Source: Tetrastigma voinierianum
Lineage: Eukaryota > Streptophyta > Magnoliopsida > Vitales > Vitaceae
Assembly: GCA_016808115.1 (NCBI GenBank)
Contig: JAEQBH010004654.1
Location: forward strand, 310,001-374,000
DNA: 64,000 nucleotides
Direction of reading: 5' to 3'
Notes under the pieces: model-generated
Seen by the model: the letters and a program-made list of their open reading frames with translations, nothing else
Database searches by the model: none
Told to the model about the DNA's origin: nothing
Made by a program: the position numbers and the translations under genes
In this document: piece by piece, positions 12,275-23,112 of the stretch
Layout: each line of letters opens with the position of its first letter
Position numbering within the stretch: position 1 is the stretch's first letter

Positions 12275-14199
12275 TACACATAACATTCTCCTTATTTTGC
12301 ATAATATAACAGCTTTTGCAGAGAATGGACCACACAATGATTCAATCATTTTCCATAGTCATTTAGCTATTGCCTTCACTTCCTCTAAAAGTTCATTAGG
12401 TACTTGTGAAACAACAATGAAAAAAAATCATCCATCCATTCGTAACATATTTTGAATTGAAGGAATGCCCCCTACAAGTTTAAAAAAAAAGAATAAGAAT
12501 TCTAAGGTCAACCAGAACCATTTGTGGTGTTCCTCAAAGTGGGGAAACGTTTGGGCAACAAAAACATTATCTTTAAAATAAGTGAAAAATAAAACTATAA
12601 ATTGGCAAAAGGAAGAGGTGAACCAGAGACAAGAAATACTAGAAGGACAAGACCAATGGATAATAAGGGAGAAGAGCGTGATTTTCAATGTAAGGCTCCT
12701 GCAAATGGAATGCTTCCATTGTCCACAAAGCGCCATGAGGGATTTACTTGTCTCCTTGACATGATTACTCCTGTATTAAAATAAATACAGAAGAATTCAA
12801 ATGTTAAAGATAAGTTAGTGTAGAGGAAACAAACAGAAAAATATTAGTTTTCCTTGTTCAATAGACATCACAGAAATAGCCTTAAGTTGTTTGATGATAT
12901 GAAGCAGGTTGTGGAAGAAAATATCTCTAACTTTCTCATAATAAAGATGGATATAAGTTCATGAAAATTTAATAAAAATTTCATTCTGTGGCTCACCTAT
13001 TTATCAAAAACAAGAAGAATGATTTAACAATACACAACATATGACTAGGAAAAATCACACAAGCACCATTTATTCTAAACATGTAATTGAAAATCTTTCC
13101 TTGACAAAAAAAAAAAACAAAAACAAAAAATGCACACGAATAAACAGTGGTTTTTGAATGGTAACAATTCTAGAGATAGGTCTCCTTCCCTTTGTGCGTT
13201 GTATAGAAGTGGTGGAAAAAATTTTCATTGGAGAAATTAAAAGTTTAAATCGTAACTATAATTATCCATTATTCTGTATCAAATTGACTGCCAAACCGTC
13301 CAACATGAGTTTTATCTTAGTGGAGTTCTTCACTTTTGGAAACCATAAGCAACCAAACAACAGATTAAATAAATTAGGGAACGTCTATTTATGCTTGAAA
13401 ATTAAAGATAGTAAAGTTAACTAACAACGGTAAGCTTCCACAATCGAATCATCAACTTGATTGGCAAACTTCACAATTAGAAATTAAACGGAGCTGCACA
13501 TGCATCAAATTTTTGACAAGAAGCTGGAGAAATCTAATCACATTAACAAATCTGACATCAAAAGAAAAGAGAGTAGAAAATGTAATGTGCATAGATCCGC
13601 AAATTGTTTGCATCACAACATGGATAAAAAAATTTGTTCGTTCCCAAAATACTAAACATGGTTTAAACGTGTAAGGAAAAGAAGAAGATGGGTTTGAGAT
13701 TTGATCACGATCAGAAACAAAGGAAAAGCAGGAAAGAAATCAAAATACGAAACATATTAAAGTGGAGAAGCTTCATAAATCAATAAAAAACCTATTGTCC
13801 TTCACCAAGATTTTTTAGCATCAAATCTAGTGCTTGATTTGGGCATCCTCTGAATCTGATGCAACTGGCTCGGCGCCTTGATTCAGCTAGTATGATTCTC
13901 AATCTCACCAATAGTCAAGCCTATTGGTAGTAGTGATATAGCGGATGTAGCTTGGGAGTGCGGGTTTCAGGTCCTTATTGAAGTAGAGGAAAAATAGAGC
14001 AAGCATGCCTTAATAGTGACCATGGCCACTGTTATTGCAGTTGAAGCTGCCCTTTTAGCTGCCTTAAGTTTCCAATGCTGCAATATTTTTTGTAAGCTTC
14101 TAAATTTATGGCATGTTGATATCAACGGAAAAAAAAAATCACAATAGGATTCATCAAATAATATTATAGCTCAAATAAGAGAGGACTATCTACTAATCC
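12275..14199. other. AT-rich intergenic DNA, no gene recognised
   Basis: Short open frames exist on both strands (for example around 12580-12780 and 13158-13424) but none resembles a family I know, and none has convincing splice context. A short stretch at 12600-12770 has coding-like composition and could be an exon relic. Homopolymer A runs occur near 13110. Confidence 0.5.
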
Positions 14200-14218
14200 T
14201 AGTTTTTCTTGTAGTGAA
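14200..14218. mobile_element. orphan CACTA-type terminus
   Basis: The sequence TTTTTCTTGTAGTG is the complement of CACTACAAGAAAA, the typical terminal inverted repeat of plant CACTA (CMC) DNA transposons. No partner in the opposite orientation is seen nearby. A same-oriented copy lies at 15380-15394. Confidence 0.45.
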
Positions 14219-14490
14219 TGTATTAAGATTTTCTAACACAAGAATTAATAAACAAAGGATAGCAATACCAAATATAAAAGTTCTTACTCTTCAGTCGGCC
14301 CTCAAGCTGGATCACGAATCCCAGAGAACCATTTGATCAAAAGCAAACACATAGAAATGCAAAAGAAGCAATCATATACATAAGACAGGGCTAGAGAGCT
14401 TAGACATTTAGGTGATATAATTTACAGCTTATTCCAAATAAGGTGAAAAAAATATAATAATTTTTAAGCATTCTAAACTGCCCTGTGTAT

Positions 14491-14833
14491 CTAAATCTTC
14501 TTCTCAAAGCTCACATCTATAGCCCCGATACCCTTTCCACTTCCTTCCCTTGCTTCAACAACAAAAATGTAGGCATTGCTTGCACGCCGAACTCCTGCGC
14601 CACATCCTATCGTCACAAAGAAATAAATCAAAATTCAGAATCCAAACACATAATCATCGTTCATTGCCAAGAAATGCAAAGATACAGAAGTGGAGTTTGT
14701 AAAGACATACAGACAACTCATCAACATCGATCTTGACGAAGCCGACGTCGGTGTACTTTGAAGCCATGGTCTTGATAATAGGCTCCATGAATTTGCAAGG
14801 CCCACTCTAGGACACAGTGTAATCAATCACCAT
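14491..14833 (-). pseudogene. thioredoxin h pseudogene, two exons left
   Basis: Cytosolic h-type thioredoxins reduce disulfides through a WCGPC site. The minus-strand exon 14711-14833 encodes a thioredoxin fold segment (MVIDYTVS, then GPCKFMEPIIKTMASKYTDV, then FVKIDVDELS). In place of WCGPC the codons read stop-S-G-P-C: Trp became TAG and the first catalytic Cys became Ser. An intron with GT-AG ends (14607-14710) leads to an exon starting at 14606 with DVAQEFGVQAMPTFLLLKQG (cis-Pro loop MPT retained), then EVERVSG, a one-base shift, and a last frame ending FEKKI and a stop at 14491. The first exon is not found. Two lesions hit essential positions, so this is a dead gene copy; the retained intron shows it arose by DNA duplication, not retroposition. 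Confidence 0.85.
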
Positions 14834-15149
14834 CTTCACCCCCACCCATCATCAATTCACACATCAAACCCCCAAATTATGAAGAAAATAAAAAGCATGA
14901 AATTAGGATTAGGAACTTACGGGGATTACCAATTGGTTGGATTATTTGAATTCATTAAAGTGGAGCAACCATCTTATAAGTGAAATACTTTGACTCAAGA
15001 TGCCTCTAATTCTGATGCAAACGCTTCTCCTCCTACCACACTAGAGAAAAGAGATCCCATTTCCTCCGTTACCTTCACTTCTTCCCCCCGCACCCTTCTC
15101 TCTCCTTATTCCTTAGCGTTCAAATACCGCGGCTTTAGTTTTTTTAATT

Positions 15150-15394
15150 ATTTTTTATGGCAGTGGTCAAACATGTGGCATGTCTATTGGTCTCTCTATG
15201 ATAGCAGCTTAACAATGTTGTGTCTAATGTCCCATTATGTAGCAACGGTTCCATTAATTTCCCGGTTAAAAGGTTGATGAAAACTTCATTTCACCACGTA
15301 AATTCAATAAACGCGATCATATATATATTTAGTCATAATTTTTAATGACCGCTGCTACAGTTATGTTGCTATAGATTATTTTTCTTGTAGTGAT
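15150..15394. mobile_element. CACTA-like 3' end fragment
   Basis: The fragment ends in TTTTTCTTGTAGTG (15381-15394), a CACTA-type terminus. Short subterminal phrases GTAGCAAC, GCTACAG and TTGCTATAG upstream fit the subterminal repeats of such elements. The other end and the target duplication are not identified. It lies between the thioredoxin relic and the 3' end of the TOM20 gene. Confidence 0.4.
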
Positions 15395-15577
15395 GTGAAA
15401 TTCCCAAGGTTATGGAGAGTGAAAGGAGAGATAAGTTTAATGCTATGGAAAAAGGAAAACTTGGGAATTTTTATTCAGGGCCAAACATGGAATCTACCCA
15501 CAATATATATGGACTAAAAAATAACAAAATATCACATAATTATGTAACAAAATAACCAAATCCTACAAACTAGGAAC

Positions 15578-18500
15578 TCATAAACTTTGAGTGATAAAAA
15601 AAATTGCCATTCTAACCCATGCAACAATTCCAACTGCCAGGATTATCCATCCAAATATGCTACTGCTTAAGATCACTCCTCTCCTTTACACTCTGAAATA
15701 AGAACAAATGGCTGATGGATTAGGCTTTAAATGTTAATTCTTACTTACAAACTATCTAATATTGGAATGAAGGTTCTCTATATTAGCCATAGATAGAAGA
15801 ACTTTTTTTTTTCAGATTCAGGAAGCTGCTGAAACAAATATGAATATTTTCAACTCAGTAAATCAACAAACTCACTAATACATCACCTAATCATAACTTA
15901 ATTTCTGAATTCTGTATGATTTCTTCAAAATTAGAGAGGGAAGAAAACTTCTACGCTGAATTATCATATATGAATTGACAATAGTAACATTCAAGAATGA
16001 CAATAATACAAGAGTGCATTTATGAAAAGCTAGAAAAAATGCTGTTGAGGAAAAAGATGAGTGCCTATTCAAGATTTGGATTGTTTATGTCTAACAAAAA
16101 ACTATTGAATTTGTTCATTCATAGGGGCAAGAAGATGACCAAAAATAATATACGTTGCAATGGTGAGAATAGATATGATGATGGGCTCTGTTAAGATAGG
16201 CTATGTCGACAGCAGATTATATGACTCTACCCTTTCAACATGCATAAGGATTAATGCTCATCTACCAATTCTGATATCAAAATCAAAACATGCAAATCTT
16301 CTAGCATGATAATGCAGGATCAGCAAGATTGTTATTATTATAGAGTGAATGGATAAAACTGCATGCAATTTTTATGCAAATTATTTTACTTGTTAGGACA
16401 AGTTGTACATGCTCATATAGACAGTAACACAATAATTAAGGAACAATCTACAAAGGAAATAACAGAAACACATATAAATGACAAATGTGTTATAAGTAGA
16501 AAGTAAGTCCTCAAAGACGGGAGTCGTGTTAATCTAGATTGCATGTAGAATGAAGCAATAGTCAAGTTATCACCTTTACTTTAGAAGAAGCAGCATCTAT
16601 AAACTGTTTATCAAATGCATTAGTATGGATGTCCTCCTTGTCCATCTCTGTATAAGTATGAATGTCTTTATCCATCTCCGCATCAGTATGGAGTTCCGTG
16701 TCCATCTCTAGGGCCTAGCAACATTTGGTCAATAGTGAATTCCTCGGTAATTCGAACAAAATTTTGAAGTGATGATTCTAAACTTTCCATGTATCATCTA
16801 ATGATAACTCTCTGAATTATGCTTGGTTTCTTCACTTCAAAATATTGTTTGGGAGGGGGTAGAGGAGAAGAAAACTTTTACACAAAATTAAAATAGATGA
16901 ATTGATAATATTAACATGCATGAATGAAATAGGAATTTTTTTTATTCATTAACAGGGAGAAGAAGATGACCAAAATGAATTTAGGTTGCAATGGTGAGAA
17001 AAGATATGATGAACCCGGTTTAGCGAAAACATATAGAAATGAAAAACATACTAGCAGTAGAAAGGAAGTCCCCAAAGATCTCACCTTTGCTTCAGAAGAG
17101 GCAGCAGCACCTGTAAACAGCCCATCAAGTGAAAAAGTAAGGATGCCCTTGTCCATCCAAGCAGTAGTATGAATGTCCTTGTTCATCTCTAGCTCCTAAC
17201 AACATATGGCCAATAATGAATTCAGAATGTAATTAAAATGAAATTTTAAATTAATGAGATCATAAATAAGCTCAAGAATTAAAAAGGTGTTCCAGAAATC
17301 GAGTCATTGAAAAAGCTAAACTAGGTCACTGGATAGAGATTACCCAAAACATCATTGCTATATTATGAAAAAAAACATTTCAGCTTCGATCATTGACCTG
17401 ATATGAGCATCACAAAGACCTGGCTCCGTCCAAATGTATCAAATTCCAAGTGAAACATTGAGATTGTTGGGAAAAAACCCCGAGATCAACCTTGGCAAAA
17501 TATCAACTAGAACAAGGAAATAAAATAGAAAAAATAAATGATACAATGATTTATGTGGAAAACTCCTTTTACCGGAGAAAAACCAAAGACAAAATCCACT
17601 ATGTAATAAATTTGTACAATTACATAGATTTTCACCACTCACCCGACAAGAAAACCGAGACAAATACAAGAGTTTACCATCATCCAAAGATTGCTACACT
17701 ATAAATCCCGTATTAAACCTGAGAAAGATCCACCCCTTTCTCTTTCTCACAATTTTCTCTTCTACCTTACTCTCTCCTCTTAGCTCCTTCTTGGATCATT
17801 TTCTAAGCTTCTCACTTGCCTATTTATAGGTCTAGGGGAGAAGACATCTTACTCAAAACATGGAGCCTAAAGAGAGAAAACAAGGAGATATGCTTTCATG
17901 TTTGATGAAAATATGTCTCTTAAGGCAAAAATAAATGGGAATGACTCCCATTAAATGAGGTGGTGCCCTCAAGAGGAGGACCCTTACTCATTAGAAATAA
18001 GGGATATAACCCCTAAGTTCGCAAAAACATATACAACAAGGAAAAAGAATAATCCACTCATAAAATGCAGTGTAAAGAAAAACATTCATGGAGATAAAGT
18101 AGCACAGCAGTAAGCGAAATAACTCTTTGTTAGATATGAATTCGACCTAAAATCTTAAGCAATTTGGTGATAATGAGCCAACAACAATAAATCAAGCTAA
18201 TTTGGGCTAAAACTGTAACACCTAACTTTATGGGCAACCTTCTTTTGGCTTACACTTGATCTTAGTAAATAGGAACTTTGATACTATGTAAGGTTACTGT
18301 TTTAAGTCAAAAGCGCAACTGTTTTAACACTGCTAATACAACATAACAAATAACCAATTAACAATTTGCTAACATTTTTCTGAGTTGTAGATCCACAATC
18401 AAGAAATAATACTTCAAACTACCCAATTCAAATGCAATATGATAATAGTAAAGACTTAAGGAATGTACCTTGGTTAGTTGTTGCACAGAGCTGAAGTAAA

Positions 18501-19284
18501 CCGCATTTGCTGGGTCCTACAAAAACATATACACCACTCTTAACCTTCTATTTAGTTATTGAACTTAGAGAAACAGAAAAGGTAAAAGGATTAAAGATGT
18601 AATTCACCACATGTGATGCTTTCTGAAAACATGCTAAGGCCTTATGAAGATAACCCTTGGCCTCAGTAGGAACATTGCTCTTAAGTGCAGTGAAGCACTT
18701 TCCTAGGAGGAATAATGTATCATGCTTTAAGGGATCGATAACTAATGCTTCTTGCAGCTTCAAAATGCCATCTGCAGTATGAATGATAACCCGAAAAAAA
18801 TTGTTATTATGAGTATACCCCATAAATCACAGTCACATATATTCAACATGAAACTGAAAAAACAGCAATAGTTATCATAAACGTATATGGATAAAATCAA
18901 ATACCTTGTATCATTTTCTTTGAATCCTGGCCATTTTGATAGAGGGATAATTGAAGCAATGCTCTTCCCCATTTTGTTAGATTCTGGAAAGTAAGGGTAT
19001 CAGTCTAAATGAGATTTCACTAAAGCAATAAAGAACAAAAAGCATATGAGAACTTAAAGAAAAGAAATCCCTTGGGCTGTTGAAGCATATCATATTGGCT
19101 GGCAAAAGAAAACGCAAGAAAAGAAAGAAGAAAAATGAAATTGAAAACATATATGGAACAGCCAGAGATCAGAGATACTGACATCGGCATCAGGAGGATC
19201 TTTGGCGTAGTTGGCTTCGGCAAGGTGGCGTTTCTTGAAAGCGTTCTGACTGAAGTATGATGACAATGGCGATGACTGTTCCAT
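15578..19284 (-). CDS. TOM20: TOM20-like mitochondrial import receptor gene, anchor out of frame
   Basis: Plant TOM20 is an outer-membrane receptor of the TOM complex that binds presequences; it has a TPR-like N-terminal domain and a C-terminal tail anchor. Exons on the minus strand: 19183-19284, 18905-18983, 18608-18771, 18469-18516, 17085-17195, 16574-16714 and 15660-15692. All introns have GT-AG ends and phases agree. ATG at 19284 is chosen because no in-frame ATG lies upstream. Residues 1-131 match TOM20: HLAEANYAKDPPDAD, NLTKWGRALLQLSLYQNGQD (intact), KLQEALVIDPLKHDTLFLLG and DPANAVYF. Residues 132-215 come from two related exons (5a, 5b). The final exon reads SVKERSDLKQ then stop; shifting one base gives a good anchor (IFGWIILAVGIVAWVRMA) that ends at 15578. 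Predicted product 225 aa without anchor. Exon 1 diverges from the usual FDRLLFFEHARKTAE start. It may be a recent pseudogene, a soluble variant, or a base error. Confidence 0.85.
15605..15692 (-). other. TOM20 tail-anchor exon with one-base shift
   Basis: The acceptor TTATTTCAG precedes AGTGTAAAGG at 15692. In phase with the preceding exon it encodes S-V-K-E-R-S-D-L-K-Q and stops at 15660-15662. The TOM20 family has SDLKY(D/N)IFGW at this place; here seven bases (CAGTAGC) replace the expected six, so the hydrophobic anchor 15605-15658 is in the next frame. An alternative acceptor inside the exon could restore the frame but would drop SDLK. Confidence 0.75.
16574..16714 (-). other. TOM20 exon 5b (duplicated cassette, copy b)
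   Basis: This exon is 141 nt, 47 codons, with acceptor GTTGCTAG and donor GTGATAAC, phase 0 at both ends. It starts A-L-E-M-D-T-E-L-H-T and has three tandem units of the form EMD(K/T)-(D/E)-(I/L)-H-T before ending AASSKVK. Start and end match exon 5a (LEM-(N/D)...ASS-x-x-K), so the two are paralogous exons. Confidence 0.7.
17085..17195 (-). other. TOM20 exon 5a (duplicated cassette, copy a)
   Basis: This exon is 111 nt, 37 codons, with acceptor GTTGTTAG and donor GTGAGATC. It starts E-L-E-M-N-K-D-I-H-T and ends AAASSEAK. It corresponds to the APELH-x-EIHK part of TOM20 plus the variable linker. Both ends are phase 0, so it can be included or skipped without changing the frame. Confidence 0.7.
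17465..18038. mobile_element. LTR-like insertion in a TOM20 intron
   Basis: Inside the 1273-bp intron between exons 4 and 5a lies a block starting TGTTGGGAAAAAACCCCGAG and ending about ACAACA. It has the wording of a plant Ty1/Copia LTR: GTGGAAAACTCC, GGAGAAAAACCA, a pyrimidine-rich stretch near 17735-17800 and TATTTATAGG. No clear target duplication (GAGAT against AGGAA) and no internal coding region, so a solo LTR or relic is likely. Confidence 0.45.
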
Positions 19285-19694
19285 TGCATTCTCTCCTCGA
19301 TATCTTCGCTTTGCCAACAGAAAGGTTGACGGAAGTTACACTAATTAATTAATACGGATATATCTCCTTTTCATCTTTCTTAGGTAAATATTAAAAATCC
19401 ATCAATATGGTAACACAAATAAATATCTACCATATTTTCACAAAAATATCATTTATTTACAATACATAAAATGCTTAAGAAAAATAAACTTTAAAATGAT
19501 CAAATAAACAACAAGTTCATGACTTCATGTGGTTTAAACAAGGAGGGGAGGTGTCTCGAGTTCTTATATTAATTAAATTAACAAAATTGTTCTTGCGTTT
19601 GTTTGTGGTTATCCATGAAATAAAATTTAAAATATTATTTACCAATTAAAATTATATTCAACGTGTTTTTAAAAGAGATAATTTCATTGATTCT
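19285..19694 (-). promoter_or_regulatory. short TOM20 upstream region
   Basis: Only about 410 bases separate the TOM20 start codon from the LTR of element B. The stretch is AT-rich with several TTAATTAAT and TATAT phrases (19345-19360), but no defined TATA box or motif can be assigned. Any promoter must lie here or reach into the LTR. Confidence 0.35.
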
Positions 19695-20246
19695 TGATGG
19701 CGCTTTTTCTATCGAAACTAAGCTAGAGCTTGCTAGAGTCGCTGGGCCGGTCCGTCGGGCCGGATCGATGAACAACTTGCAAAGAAAGGGTGGTTTGGTG
19801 GGGGGTGTGCTGGCCGCCTCTCCGATGCTTAAGTCAGTTTCCTTCGAGGAGAAAAATAGAGACCAACTGTTGATGGTTTTGTGATTTCGTACCTTTCTTC
19901 GATGGAATTGCTCGGTATTTATCGTGGGTGATCACGATGACTTTCCTTGTTAGATGGCGATACGACATCTTCCCAATTAGGTAGTGAATCTCCTATTCCT
20001 TATCGATAACTGAATATTAAAAGATAATTAGGGAGCTATAATCGTGGAGGATCCTTCTTCCCTTAACGAGTAGATATCGGATCATGGAGATGGAGTGCTT
20101 TCCTTTCTTACGTCACAACTAGTGGGCCAGTAGTTATCCGAATCCACTGTAGGCCCATTGGAGGCTTAGTTGATACTGGTACTTGCGCCTTAGGAGTGAT
20201 CAGGACGTCATTATGGGCCGAGTCCCCACGTGAGGCTTTTCTGCCA
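19695..20246 (-). repeat. 3' LTR of element B
   Basis: About 550 bp, matching 34522-35017 with many substitutions and small indels, so the element is old. Plus-strand ends are TGATGGCGC and CTGCCA. It closely flanks the TOM20 upstream region. Confidence 0.75.
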
Positions 20247-20731
20247 ACCCTACGGAGGATGCCAACCCGCTTTAAGATTTACTGATGGTTTGTTCCCCAG
20301 GCCCGCGTCTTGGGCATATGCAAACTGATTTTTTAGGCACTATCGGGTTGACTCCCGGCCTTGGCGAGGCTGAGGCTTAGCGAGGGCTGAATCTTTTGGA
20401 TCGGCTGACAAGATTCCACTTGGTCGAGCGAGGGGTTTGTTTTGGTTTAGGCTGGCGTAGATCAATCGCATTGCGATGTGGTAGCTTTCTCGATTTTCGT
20501 ACTTATTTGATGATGTTTCCAGTGTTTTTAGAAGCACCCCGCTGCTATTTGAATCGTATTCCCTTATTCTTCAAACCTTTTTCTCTGTGGCCTCAGAGAT
20601 TTTTCTTTCTCGAATCTTCTCTGATCATCGCTCAAGACTTCTCTTGGTGGTTTCCGTCGTTCTATCTTGCTTGGGGTCGTCTCTTTTGTTCTCTTCCTTA
20701 GTTTGGTACGTCTTTCTTCTTCTTCCCATGT

Positions 20732-22676
20732 TTGCCTTTTCTTGTTCTGGATCCCGTGGGTCTCTGGTGGTCACTGTTTGTCTCCTCTTATACTCGCCCA
20801 ATCATGCGTACTTCCTCTAGGCCTAGTCGTTCTTCTGGTCTGTGCATAGGGGGAAGGCTCGCTGAGGAGTCTGAGTCAAGACGGACCGATAGTGGATCCT
20901 GTAGTCTTGCCGCCATGGTCGATAGAGCCCCTCTAGTGGGTCATCCATCCCCGCCTGGCAAAGGCAAAAGAAAGATTAGTGAGATTAGGTACCCTAGTGG
21001 TTCCGAATATCTAAAGGTTGCCATGAAGTATGCGGACGCCGTGGGTCCTAGTCAGATCGAGCCCCTTTATGAAAAAACCTTCGTTACCCGCTATAGACCC
21101 CATATTGGCGTTCAAGTCTGGTGCCTTGATCTTCTCATCTCCTACATCGTTCAGGTTCCCAAGATGGTATGCTTCTTTGAAGCGGCCTTCGAGAACGGTC
21201 TCCGCTTTCCCTTGCACCCCTTTATCGAGGCGTCTTCTGACACTTCCAGCGTTTGCGAGATCCAAGCTTTCTCCCGATTTACACGGGGTGTTTAGTCCAG
21301 CCTTCTTGTTTCGGGACAAGGCCTTGGGGTTCCGGCCTTAGCTGCGCTATTGGACTTCTTTAGTGTGAAAGAGGCCGCAGAGGGCTTTTTGTATATCATT
21401 TCTGATCTTCCATCTTCCCACAAACATTAGAAGGAGCGTTATTTATTATTCATTGGGAATTACTTGGCCAGAAGTGCGAAACCCCTGCCGGCCCAGGGAG
21501 GATATGCTTGGCATTCAGCATTATGGGTGCCACCAGAGAATCTGCGTGAGTTCCGTCGTCTTGGTCGGGTTAGCTTTTAAAGGTTATGGGGCGTTCTTAG
21601 CTTTTGTTTTTGGTTGTGTTGCCTTTGGGTGTCAGTCCCCCGACCTCGGTTACGGGATGGGAGGTGGGCATGGGTTGACGAGTCTCTCGCGAACTCTCTG
21701 GTGATTAGATCGGATATTCCCAGAGCCTTCTCGTGTGAACCTACCGACACCTGCAGCCGGGGGCCTGCATACATTATGAAGCCTTCTCGTGAGGGCCTTA
21801 ACTCCTTGAAACCCACTTGCCTAGGAAGCTGACAGGGGATGAGTCGTTGGTAAGAAGAAGATAGTGTCGTATGAGCTTAGGCTCCCAGAAAGCGACCTTA
21901 CGATTCGGGGTAAGATCTTGAGGTTGGGAGCATCTTCTATGTTGTCATTGCCCGAGAGTGGGAGTGTGACGAGGGGGTCGGCGGGGTCGGTGCCTTTCCT
22001 CCGTGGCCAGGAGTGTCGAGGCGGGTGGGTTGAAAAAATCGCCCGGGAGGCAGGGCCTCCTTTGGAAGTCTGCCCGTTTATGTTCGAGTCCTTGATTAGC
22101 CAAGCGCCAGAAGCTCCCTCCTCACGGCGCCGGAGGAGGATGAGGGAAGGGATTGCGGGCGGGGGGATAAGGACTCGGCTTGCTTACTAATTTAGAGGCT
22201 CGTGCCAGTGTGTTGTCCATCTGTGGGTCCGACCTGTGAGGCGGGATGCATGTCTGTTGAGGAGGCTTTGATCTTATCGCTTCAGGGAGCAGCCACCGTA
22301 TTTTCGGACGCCTTTATTTGTTCGTCCTATCGTTGATTTCGATTGGCCCTTACCTTTGTCTCGTTTCTGCAGGTGGCTACCTATGTGAAAAGCCTGGCGA
22401 AGAGGGCTTGTTTTGGGGGGTGCGCCGGGCGGTAGAAACGTATAGAGCCCCCCCGAGGGTTGCCTCCTAAAAGCAGGAGAGAGGCAGAACCTAGGGCTTA
22501 AGGTCGCGACACGGCCAGGGATGTCGTGAGCATAAGATAGGCCGGCATACCTCGGTGGCGAAATGCGGTGTGGCTTGAGGAAGAAGAAAGGCTTGGGGAC
22601 AGTGAGAAATTTCTGCAAGCTTAAGGTTTGTAGATAGTGAGGGCTGGTCGCCCGGGAGGAGCTAAAGGGCGGTAGG
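20732..22676 (+). pseudogene. antisense ORF of element B, putative gypsy-type transposon family
   Basis: The plus-strand reading from about 20.8 kb gives APLVGHPSPPGKGKRK, then a conserved block VPKMVCFFEAAFENGLRFPL followed by HPFIE, and in shifted frames SPDLHGV, LLDFFSVKEAAEGFLYI and ISDLPSSHKH. This wording matches the plant family annotated as putative gypsy type transposon (PF04195, from memory). It lies opposite to gag-pol of its host element. Frame changes near 21.2, 21.3 and 21.45 kb and stops make it non-functional. The downstream part (21.85-22.67 kb) is Lys/Arg/Glu-rich and probably the coiled-coil tail. Element C cuts it at 22677. The role of these ORFs is unknown. Confidence 0.7.
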
Positions 22677-23026
22677 TGTGAAATATACTAGAAAATCCCG
22701 AATTTTCAAAAAAGGTAAAGCGATAAATTTACTAATCGAAAAGCCCAGAAATTTTCTAGATCTCGGATGACGAAAGGGACTTCACCGTTGAAATCGTCTC
22801 GTGAAATCTAGCTACAACGTCGAATTTCATTGAATTCTAAGACAATCAGAATTGCATGTTTTTTGAGGCGTAGGGTGTTAGATCCCCACATAGCACTTTG
22901 AGAAGTGACACGTAGCGAGAATCATGTGGTGCACTTAAATGTATGGTTCGCGAATTAGTAGCATGATTGATGATCTGGTAGAAATAAATAAAGGAATTAA
23001 GAAAAAGGAAAAAAAAGAAAAATGAT

Positions 23027-23112
<86 letters not shown>

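Larger units (their letters stand above)
15880..17225 (-). repeat. tandem segmental duplication carrying exons 5b and 5a
   Basis: Segment 15880-16745 and segment 16780-17225 share order and wording: TCATCTAATGATAACT-like starts, GAGAAGAAAACTT, the phrase GAAGAAGATGACCAAAA (16128 and 16962 regions), GTTGCAATGGTGAGAA, then the exon, and a common end near GG(C/T)CAATA(A/G)TGAATTC. The left copy has about 300 extra bases at 16200-16495. Intron flanks were copied together with the exon, so this is a genomic tandem duplication. Confidence 0.8.

Noticed and set aside
12582..12784. Possible host exon with charged residues
   Set aside because: No recognisable family and no supporting splice pairs; kept only as a remark in the intergenic entry.
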